NCBI GenBank assembly: GCA_027352645.1
Contig: DAIEIL010000001.1
Coordinates: forward strand, 1-33,018
DNA from: Rhodobiaceae bacterium
Lineage (GTDB): Bacteria; Pseudomonadota; Alphaproteobacteria; Parvibaculales; Parvibaculaceae
DNA length: 33,018 nt
Reading direction: 5' to 3'
Shown here: positions 26,135 through 33,018 of the stretch, piece by piece
How positions within the stretch are numbered: the stretch's first letter is position 1
How the letters are laid out: the number at the start of each line of letters is the position of its first letter
Notes under the pieces: model-generated
Databases searched by the model: none
The model's input: the letters and a program-made list of their open reading frames with translations, nothing else
What the model was told of the DNA's origin: nothing
Translations under genes and position numbers: made by a program

Positions 26135-26865
26135 TGCTTGAGATCAAGAACCTGCATTCCGGCTATGGGCGCATCGAGGCGCTGCACGGCGTCGATGTCT
26201 CGGTACCGCAAGGCGAGATCGTCTCGCTCATCGGCGCGAATGGCGCGGGCAAGACGACGCTGCTAATGACGATCTGCGGGCGCCCGCAGGCAAGCTCCGG
26301 TCAGATCCTTTTTGAAGGCCGTGACATTGCGGGCCTCAAGACGCATGAGATCGCCGCGCTCGGTATCGCGCATTCGCCCGAGGGGCGGCGCATTTTCCCG
26401 CGCATGAGCGTGCTGGAAAATCTCCAGATGGGCGCGATGATCACCGATCCGAAATATTTCAGCAGCGATCTGGAGCATGTCCTGACGCTCTTTCCGCGCC
26501 TCAAGGAGCGCTTTTCGCAGCGCGGTGGCACGCTGTCGGGCGGTGAGCAGCAGATGCTCGCCATCGCGCGGGCCTTGATGAGCAGGCCGAAGCTTCTGCT
26601 TCTCGATGAGCCGTCGCTGGGCCTTGCGCCGCTTGTGACAAAACAACTGTTCGAGAACATTCGCACGATCAACCGCGAACAGGGCATGACGATTCTGCTC
26701 GTCGAGCAGAATGCCTTTCAGGCGCTGAAGCTCGCGCACCGCGCGCATATCATGGTCAATGGCCGGATCGAGATGAGCGGCTCCGGGGCGGAACTTCTCG
26801 ACAATCCTGCAGTGCGGGCCGCTTATCTCGAAGGCGCAAGGCCCAGGACGGAGGTCGCGTCGTGA
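26134..26865 (+). CDS. livF: Branched-chain amino acid-type ABC transporter ATPase LivF
   Basis: GANGAGKTTLLMTICG, LSGGEQQMLAIARALM, LLLLDEPSLGLAP, LVEQNAFQALKLAHRAHIMVNGRI. Confidence 0.95.
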   Translation: MLEIKNLHSGYGRIEALHGVDVSVPQGEIVSLIGANGAGKTTLLMTICGRPQASSGQILFEGRDIAGLKTHEIAALGIAHSPEGRRIFPRMSVLENLQMGAMITDPKYFSSDLEHVLTLFPRLKERFSQRGGTLSGGEQQMLAIARALMSRPKLLLLDEPSLGLAPLVTKQLFENIRTINREQGMTILLVEQNAFQALKLAHRAHIMVNGRIEMSGSGAELLDNPAVRAAYLEGARPRTEVAS

Positions 26866-27227
26866 CGCTCGAAAACTTCGCCCTCATTTTCGGAACGACG
26901 CCGCTGGTGTCGGTGGGCATCACGTTTGTGCTGATCGGCGGTTGCGCGATGATGATGGGCCGCGCGCTCGCGCTCAACTGGCGGCCGGACTGGCAGATGC
27001 TTCCCTACACGCTGCTTCTCGCCGTCGCCGACCGCTTTCTCGTCTTCGCCCTTTTTCAGGGCGAACTGCTGTCGCTGACGGGCTATGCGGCCGATCTCGC
27101 CGTTCTGCTCTGCATCGCCGGATTCGCTTTTCAGCTCACGAGAGCGCGCCAGATGGTCCGGCAATATCCATGGGCCTATGAACGGGCGGGGCTTCTCGGC
27201 TGGCGGAAGCGCTCACCGGCGCAATAG
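26862..27227 (+). CDS. Small membrane protein of the liv cluster (resembles DUF6867-type proteins)
   Basis: GTG start overlapping the livF stop (GTGA); 121 aa with several hydrophobic segments (LVSVGITFVLIGGCAMMMGRALALNWRPDWQ...). Confidence 0.75.
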   Translation: MTLENFALIFGTTPLVSVGITFVLIGGCAMMMGRALALNWRPDWQMLPYTLLLAVADRFLVFALFQGELLSLTGYAADLAVLLCIAGFAFQLTRARQMVRQYPWAYERAGLLGWRKRSPAQ

Positions 27228-27283
27228 CCACTGTTATTTCGGGCGCAGGCCGCTATCCTTGCGCAAGCAACGGGGGTTTTGAC

Positions 27284-28387
27284 ATGACACGATACATTGT
27301 GGCGCTTGCGGCAATTCTGTCGCTGGGGCTTTTTGCCTGTTCCAAGGAAGACTCCGGGATCAAGATCGGCGTTGCCGGTCCGGTTAGCGGCAGCGAGGCC
27401 GTTTTCGGCGAACAGTTCGTCCATGGCGCGCAGCGCGCGGTCGCCGACATCAACGCCAGGGGCGGCGTGCTCGGCAAGAAGCTCGATCTGGTGATCGGCG
27501 ACGATGCCTGTGATCCGAAGCAGGCGGTGAGCGTTGCCAACGACATGGCGTCCAAGGGCGTGGTGTTCGTCGCCGGGCACTATTGCTCTGGTACGTCGAT
27601 CCCGGCGTCGGACGTCTATAATGAGTCCGGCATCGTCGAGATTTCGCCCGCCTCCACCAGCCCGGTCTATACGGACCGCGGGCTTCCCAATGTGTTCCGC
27701 GTCTGCGGGCGCGACGATGCGCAGGGCCCGACGGCGGCGGCCTATGTGGCGGCGCATTTCGCGGGCAAGCGGATCGCGGTGGTCGATGATAAATCGACCT
27801 ATGGCAAGGGCCTTGCCGACGAATTCAAGAAGGCACTGAACGCGAAGGGCGTCACCGAGGTCCTGCACGAATCGATTTCTGCGGGCGAGAAGGATTACAG
27901 CCCGCTCGTCTCGAAGCTGAAGCAGGCGCAGGCCGATATTCTCTATTTCGGTGGTTACAAGACCGAGGGCGGCCTCATCACCCGGCAGATGCGCGAGCAG
28001 GGATTGAAGACCACTCTCGTCGGCGGCGACGCGCTGGTGACGGATGAGTTCTGGTCGATCACGGGTGCGGCCGGTGAGGGTACGTTGATGACCTTCGGTC
28101 CCGATCCGCGCCTCGACCCGAAGAACGCGGAGCTGGTTGCGGCCTTCCGCGCCGACAAATACGAGCCGGAAGCCTACACGCTCTACACTTATGCTGCCGT
28201 TCAGGCCTGGGCGCAGGCGGTGGAGAAGGCGGGTTCGACCGATGTGGCCAAGGTCGAAGCGGCGCTCAAGTCGAACAAGTTCGACACAGTGCTTGGAAAG
28301 ATCGGCTTCAACGCCAAGGGCGACATGGATGCGCCGGGCTATGTCTTCTATGTCTGGAAGAACGGCAAATATGCCTATGCCGGGTAA
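27284..28387 (+). CDS. livK: Branched-chain amino acid-type ABC transporter substrate-binding protein (predicted lipoprotein)
   Basis: MTRYIVALAAILSLGLFAC lipobox; IKIGVAGPVSGSEAVFGEQFVHGAQRAVADINARGGVLGKKLDLVIGDDACDPKQAVSVAND; FVAGHYCSGTSIPASDVYNESGIVEISPAST. Confidence 0.93.
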   Translation: MTRYIVALAAILSLGLFACSKEDSGIKIGVAGPVSGSEAVFGEQFVHGAQRAVADINARGGVLGKKLDLVIGDDACDPKQAVSVANDMASKGVVFVAGHYCSGTSIPASDVYNESGIVEISPASTSPVYTDRGLPNVFRVCGRDDAQGPTAAAYVAAHFAGKRIAVVDDKSTYGKGLADEFKKALNAKGVTEVLHESISAGEKDYSPLVSKLKQAQADILYFGGYKTEGGLITRQMREQGLKTTLVGGDALVTDEFWSITGAAGEGTLMTFGPDPRLDPKNAELVAAFRADKYEPEAYTLYTYAAVQAWAQAVEKAGSTDVAKVEAALKSNKFDTVLGKIGFNAKGDMDAPGYVFYVWKNGKYAYAG

Positions 28388-28401
28388 TCGGCCGTGATAT
28401 G

Positions 28402-28434
28402 GCGGCGGGCGGCTCGATGCCGTCCGCCGCTTTT
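28402..28434 (+). terminator. Rho-independent terminator after livK
   Basis: GCGGCGGGCGGC-TCGAT-GCCGTCCGCCGC (12-bp stem with one G-U) followed by TTTT. Confidence 0.85.
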
Positions 28435-28442
28435 CTTTGCCT

Positions 28443-29123
28443 TCAGCGCAGGGCGGCGAGCAGGCTCAGCGCGATGAACGACTGCCCCGCGTAATAAGTG
28501 ACCCAGACGATCACACCGCGGAAGGGCACAGGATAGCGGAACTTGCTCACCGCGATCACCGCATCGGAAAAGACGAAGAGCAACGCGCCGATGCCGAGCC
28601 ATGGCAGCGGCACGGAAAAGGCCGAAATCGCCATGGCCGAAATCACTGCCATATAGACGAGCACCGGCAGGCGCAGCTTGCCGAGCACGGGCCAGAGCCA
28701 GGCCAGCGTTCCGGCGGAAAGCAGAACGAGCAGCGCGACGCCTGCGAGATAGAATCCCTGCGGCGTGGCAGCAAGCGGCACCAGCACGATCAGATAGAAG
28801 ACATGAGCGAGGAGGAAGGAGCCGAGCCCGCGCGGAAAATTCTTCTCGTCGTCTTCAAGCGCGAGGAAATAGTCGCCGAAGCTCGACAGGAGGAAAGCAG
28901 CCGCCAGCGCGACAAGGCCGAGGCCCGCCGCGCTTTCGCCGAGATCGAGCAGCGGCAATGGCACGAAAGCGCCGATGGCGGCGGTCTTGAGCGTCGTGCG
29001 CAGCGTCGAGGCAGGCTTGTCCACCAGCGCGAGATAGGCGAGCGATGTCAGCAACGAGACGCCCGCAAGCGCCCATCTAAGCGTGTCCAGGCCGTCTCCG
29101 AATGTCAGAGCCGCATCGAGCAT
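28443..29123 (-). CDS. YhhN/TMEM86-family (lysoplasmalogenase-like) membrane protein
   Basis: Polytopic protein with LVDKPASTLRTTLKTAAIG, LLSSFGDYFLAL, FVFSDAVIAVSKF motifs. Confidence 0.83.
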   Translation of the reverse strand: MLDAALTFGDGLDTLRWALAGVSLLTSLAYLALVDKPASTLRTTLKTAAIGAFVPLPLLDLGESAAGLGLVALAAAFLLSSFGDYFLALEDDEKNFPRGLGSFLLAHVFYLIVLVPLAATPQGFYLAGVALLVLLSAGTLAWLWPVLGKLRLPVLVYMAVISAMAISAFSVPLPWLGIGALLFVFSDAVIAVSKFRYPVPFRGVIVWVTYYAGQSFIALSLLAALR

Positions 29124-29158
29124 TGGTTCCCCCCTGTTTGTCCACCGATGATAATGGG

Positions 29159-30382
29159 TCAGGCGCGCCGCTCAAGCCAGCGCGCCGCGCCGAGGCCAGC
29201 CGCGCGGCCTGTGGCAAAGCAGGCGGTGAGGAGATAGCCGCCGGTGGGTGCTTCCCAGTCGAGCATTTCGCCCGCGCAGAAGATGCCGGGGAGTTTCTTC
29301 AGCATGAAGTCGCCATCCAGTTCGGCGAAGGGAATGCCGCCCGCGCTCGAAATCGCTTCGGCGATGGGCCGCGTCGCTTCGAGTTTCAGCGGCAGCGCCT
29401 TGATGCCTCGCGCGAGCGTTGCGGGATCGGAGAATGCCTCAGCGGGGAGACATTCGCGCAGCAACGCCGCTTTCACGCCTTCGATGCCTGCGGCCTTGCG
29501 CAGAAAATTCGCCATGCTCTGTCCCTTGCGCGGTCGCGAGAGATCGGCAGTCAGGCGTTCGAGGCTGCGGTCGGGCGCGAGATCGAGCGTCAGCGTTGCC
29601 GCGTCCTTTTCGGCCAGCGCATCGCGCAAGGACGCAGACAGCGCATAGACGCCGCTTCCCTCGATGCCGTTTTCCGAGATCACGAATTCGCCGCGATGAC
29701 TCTCGCTGCCGAAACTGAGGACAACGGATTTCACCGGCGCGCCCGCGAAGCGCGTCCGCATATGTTCGCTCCATGCGACGTCGAAGCCGCAATTGGCTGG
29801 ACGGAAGGGCGCGATGCCGATGCCGCGCGCCTCCAGCCATGTGGTCCAGCGCGCGTCGGAGCCAAGTTCGGGCCAACTCGCGCCGCCAAGCGCGAGCACG
29901 GTCGCATCCGCTTCGATCTCGACCCGGCCCGATGGCGTTTCAAAGAGGAGGGCGCCGCTTGTCGTCCAGCCCAGCCAGCAATGACGCACATGGGTGACGA
30001 GGCCCTGCCCACGCAAGCGCTTCAGCCAGGCGCGGAGCAGCGGGGCGGCCTTGAAATCATTCGGGAAGACGCGGCCCGACGAGCCGATGAAGGTCTCTAC
30101 GCCGAGCGCCGCCGCCCAGTCGCGCAAAGCTTGCGGGTCAGCGGCGCGGATCGCGGGCGCGAGGAGCGGCGAGGCTTCGCCGAAACGGGTGAGGAACGGG
30201 TCGAGCGTTTCCGAATGGGTGAGGTTGAGGCCGCTCTTGCCCGCCATCAGGAATTTGCGCCCGAGCGAGGGCATGGCATCGAAAAGATGGACTTCGACCG
30301 CCGATGACAGCAGCGCCTCGGCGGCCATCAGCCCTGCCGGGCCGCCGCCGATGATCGCGACCTTTGGAATGCTTTGCGTCAA
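29159..30382 (-). CDS. FAD/NAD(P)-dependent oxidoreductase (HI0933/YhiN-like flavoprotein, TIGR03862-type)
   Basis: KVAIIGGGPAGLMAAEALL dinucleotide-binding motif, KFLMAGKSGLNLTHSE, ALGGASWPELGSDA, C-terminal GIFCAGEMLDWEAPTGGYLLTACFATGRAAG. Probable TTG start at 30382 with AGGACGA upstream; the ORF-track start at 30571 would overlap the divergent gene. Confidence 0.85.
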   Translation of the reverse strand: MTQSIPKVAIIGGGPAGLMAAEALLSSAVEVHLFDAMPSLGRKFLMAGKSGLNLTHSETLDPFLTRFGEASPLLAPAIRAADPQALRDWAAALGVETFIGSSGRVFPNDFKAAPLLRAWLKRLRGQGLVTHVRHCWLGWTTSGALLFETPSGRVEIEADATVLALGGASWPELGSDARWTTWLEARGIGIAPFRPANCGFDVAWSEHMRTRFAGAPVKSVVLSFGSESHRGEFVISENGIEGSGVYALSASLRDALAEKDAATLTLDLAPDRSLERLTADLSRPRKGQSMANFLRKAAGIEGVKAALLRECLPAEAFSDPATLARGIKALPLKLEATRPIAEAISSAGGIPFAELDGDFMLKKLPGIFCAGEMLDWEAPTGGYLLTACFATGRAAGLGAARWLERRA

Positions 30383-30482
30383 TCTTCGTCCTATCCGCCC
30401 ATCGGGGGCTGGTGTGCGGGCTTTGCTGGGGTAACCTGTGCCCAACAGAAACTCGCCATACAAGAAATCCCCAGGGAGCCCT

Positions 30483-33018
30483 ATGACTATCACCCATCTC
30501 CTGATCGCCAATAGGGGCGAAATCGCCATCCGTATCGCGCGCGCCGCCGCCGAGCTAGGCCTCAGGACCACGGCGGTCCATTCCGCCGACGATGCGCTGT
30601 CGCTGCATGTGAAGGCGGCGGACGAGGCCGTTGCGCTGAAAGGCGAGGGGGCCGCCGCCTATCTCGACATTGCGGGCATCGTCGCGGCCGCCAGGGCCGC
30701 GAAATGCGACGCCATCCATCCGGGCTATGGGTTCCTCTCCGAGAATGCGGACTTCGCACGGGCCTGCGCCGAGGCGGGCATTACCTTCGTGGGCCCGAAC
30801 CCCGAAGCGCTCGAACTTTTCGGCGACAAGATCAAGGCCAAGGCGCTGGCGCTTGCCTCCGGCGTGCCGCTTCTCGCGGGCACCCAGGGCGCGACGAGCC
30901 TTGAAGATGCGCGCGCCTTTTTCAAGACGCATGGACCCATGATGATAAAGGCCATCGCGGGCGGTGGAGGGCGCGGAATGCGTCCGGTGCGCAGCGAAGC
31001 CGAGATCGAAGAAGCCTACAAGCGTTGCCAGTCGGAGGCGAAGGCCGCTTTCGGCAATGGCGACGTCTATGTCGAAAAGCTCATCGAAAAAGCCCGTCAT
31101 GTCGAAGTGCAGATCGTGGCCGACCGGTTGGGCGGGGTCGCACATCTTTTTGAACGCGAATGCTCGATCCAGCGCCGCAACCAGAAGATTGTCGAGATCG
31201 CGCCGAGCCCATCCCTGAGCGAGGAATTGCGCGCGGAACTTTGCGCGGCGGCGGTGAGGCTCGCCCGTGCGGCCGCGTATGACAATCTCGGCACCTTCGA
31301 GTTTCTCGTCGATGCCGCCGACATGCAGACTTTTGCCTTCATCGAAGCCAATCCGCGCCTGCAGGTCGAACATACCGTCACCGAGGAAGTGACCGGCGTC
31401 GATCTGGTGCAGACACAGTTGAAGATCGCGAGCGGGCAGACGCTGGCGGCGCTTGGCCTCACGCAAGGCGAGGTTCCCTATCCGCGCGGCCATGCGATCC
31501 AGCTTCGCATCAACATGGAGACGATGGACGAGACCGGAAACACGAAGCCCGCTGGCGGCGTAATTTCTGTGTTCGAGCCGCCGTCCGGCCCCGGAATTCG
31601 CGTCGATACGTTCGGTTATGCGGGCTATCGCACCAGCCCCAATTTCGACTCGCTGCTTGCGAAGCTCATCGTTCATGCCCCTTCGGTCGATTATCGCGAT
31701 GCCGTGCGTCGCGCCGCCCGTGCCCTCAGCGAGTTTCGCCTTGAAGGGGTTGCCACCAACATTTCCTTCCTGCGTTCGCTCGTAGCGCATCCGGCTTTCG
31801 CCGCCAATGACGTCACCACGCGCTTCGTCGAGGAACATGTGGCGGAGCTGGTGAAGCCTGTTGCCGCCCATGCGCGATATTTCGCAGGCGTCGTTGCGCA
31901 AGAGGCGGCGGCGACCAGGTCGATCAAGGGCCCGGACGGCAGCGAGCCCGTCGGCGCACCGATGCAGGGCAAGGTGGTCAGCGTCGACGTGAAGGAGGGC
32001 GACAAGGTTCACGCCGGCCAGCAGATCGCCGTGCTGGAAGCGATGAAGATGGAGCATCTCGTCCATGCGGCGGGAAGCGGCGTCGTGCGTCTGGTCGCGG
32101 CGGCGGCGGGCGAAGTTCTCTTCGACGGCCAGCCCATCGTCTTCATCGAGCCGGGCGATGTCGGTGCGGCGGCGGCGAGCGAGGAAAAGGAAATCGACCT
32201 CGACTACATTCGCTCCGATCTCGCTTCGGTTCGCGAGCGGCATTTCATCGGCCTCGACGAAGGCCGCCCCGATGCGGTCGCGCGGCGGCGCAAGACCAAC
32301 CAGCGCACCGCGCGCGAGAATATTGACGATCTCTGCGATGAGGGAAGCTTCATCGAATATGGCTCGCTCGCGCTCGCGGCGCAGCGCCGCCGCCGTCCGA
32401 TGGACGAACTCATCAAGATGAGCCCGGCGGACGGAATGATTGCGGGGATCGGCTCGGTCAACGGCGCGATGTTCGATGAGGACAAGGCGCGGACCATGGT
32501 CCTCTCCTATGACTACACGGTTTTCGCGGGCACGCAGGGCGCGATGAACCACAAGAAGAAGGACCGTATGTTCAAGCTCGCCGAACAGTGGCGGCTTCCC
32601 ATCGTTTTCTTCACCGAAGGCGGCGGCGGCCGGCCCGGCGACACGGATTCGATGGGCGTGGCGGGCCTCGACACGCCGAGCTTCCTTGCCTATGCGCAGC
32701 TTTCGGGTCTCGTTCCGCGCGTTGGCATCAATTCGGGTCGCTGCTTTGCGGGCAATGCGGCGCTGCTCGGCACGTCGGACGTCATCATCGCGACGAAGAA
32801 CTCCGCCATCGGCATGGGTGGACCGGCCATGATCGAGGGTGGTGGACTCGGCGTGTTCAGGCCGGAGGACATCGGCCCTGTTGAGGTCCAGGCGCCCAAC
32901 GGTGTGATCGACGTTCTCGTCGAGGACGAAACGGAAGGTGTCATCGCCGCTAGACGATATCTCGGCTATTTTCAGGGCCCGGTCCGCGACTGGTCGTGTG
33001 CCGATCAGCGCCTTCTGC
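30483..33018 (+). CDS. Single-chain acyl-CoA carboxylase (biotin carboxylase + biotinyl domain + carboxyltransferase), 3'-truncated by window edge
   Basis: ATG at 30483 with AGGGAG; BC (LLIANRGEIAIRIARAA, KAIAGGGGRGMRPV, RLQVEHTVTEEVTG), biotin motif EAMKMEH, then CT (DDLCDEGSFIEYGSLAL...TMVLSYDYTVFAGTQGAMNHKKKDRMF...FFTEGGGGRPGDTD...INSGRCFAGNAAL). Frame stays open to the end of the window, so it is missing from the ORF track. Confidence 0.92.
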   Translation, partial: MTITHLLIANRGEIAIRIARAAAELGLRTTAVHSADDALSLHVKAADEAVALKGEGAAAYLDIAGIVAAARAAKCDAIHPGYGFLSENADFARACAEAGITFVGPNPEALELFGDKIKAKALALASGVPLLAGTQGATSLEDARAFFKTHGPMMIKAIAGGGGRGMRPVRSEAEIEEAYKRCQSEAKAAFGNGDVYVEKLIEKARHVEVQIVADRLGGVAHLFERECSIQRRNQKIVEIAPSPSLSEELRAELCAAAVRLARAAAYDNLGTFEFLVDAADMQTFAFIEANPRLQVEHTVTEEVTGVDLVQTQLKIASGQTLAALGLTQGEVPYPRGHAIQLRINMETMDETGNTKPAGGVISVFEPPSGPGIRVDTFGYAGYRTSPNFDSLLAKLIVHAPSVDYRDAVRRAARALSEFRLEGVATNISFLRSLVAHPAFAANDVTTRFVEEHVAELVKPVAAHARYFAGVVAQEAAATRSIKGPDGSEPVGAPMQGKVVSVDVKEGDKVHAGQQIAVLEAMKMEHLVHAAGSGVVRLVAAAAGEVLFDGQPIVFIEPGDVGAAAASEEKEIDLDYIRSDLASVRERHFIGLDEGRPDAVARRRKTNQRTARENIDDLCDEGSFIEYGSLALAAQRRRRPMDELIKMSPADGMIAGIGSVNGAMFDEDKARTMVLSYDYTVFAGTQGAMNHKKKDRMFKLAEQWRLPIVFFTEGGGGRPGDTDSMGVAGLDTPSFLAYAQLSGLVPRVGINSGRCFAGNAALLGTSDVIIATKNSAIGMGGPAMIEGGGLGVFRPEDIGPVEVQAPNGVIDVLVEDETEGVIAARRYLGYFQGPVRDWSCADQRLL

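Noticed and set aside
28437-30307. Plus-strand ORFs (266 and 401 aa) opposite the YhhN-like protein and the flavoprotein
   Set aside because: Antisense of well-supported minus-strand genes; no domain motifs.
30555-32552. 665-aa minus-strand ORF
   Set aside because: Antisense to the acyl-CoA carboxylase, which carries canonical BC, biotin and CT motifs.

Overview
This is a gene-dense, GC-rich window in alphaproteobacterial style; the taxon is inferred from gene content only. Modules from left to right: (1) An ABC transporter permease (partial) and ATPase, two paralogous urea-amidolyase-associated proteins (UAAP1/UAAP2, likely CgdA/CgdB), an annotated-type 'urea carboxylase' and an allophanate hydrolase. 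The gap between the ATPase and UAAP1 contains two small hairpins with ACGA and ACGG loops, the signature of a guanidine-II (mini-ykkC) riboswitch. This suggests guanidine rather than urea assimilation, and it is the standout observation. (2) A sterol desaturase-family protein, a bactofilin with a C-terminal hydrophobic segment, a pair of acyl-CoA dehydrogenases, a GabT-like aminotransferase and an OprB-type porin. (3) A small KGG-repeat stress protein with two upstream GGAAC-N16-GGTT sequences that resemble EcfG general-stress promoters. (4) A compact chemotaxis operon, cheA(hybrid)-cheW-cheY-cheZ-cheB-cheR. (5) A branched-chain amino-acid-type ABC transporter, livHMGF, plus a small membrane protein and a lipoprotein-like LivK. 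(6) A YhhN/lysoplasmalogenase-like protein, a FAD-dependent oxidoreductase and the 5' part of a single-chain BC-BCCP-CT acyl-CoA carboxylase that runs off the window. I saw no CRISPR array, rRNA, tRNA, transposase or phage genes. All family calls come from reading motifs in the translations; no database search was run.
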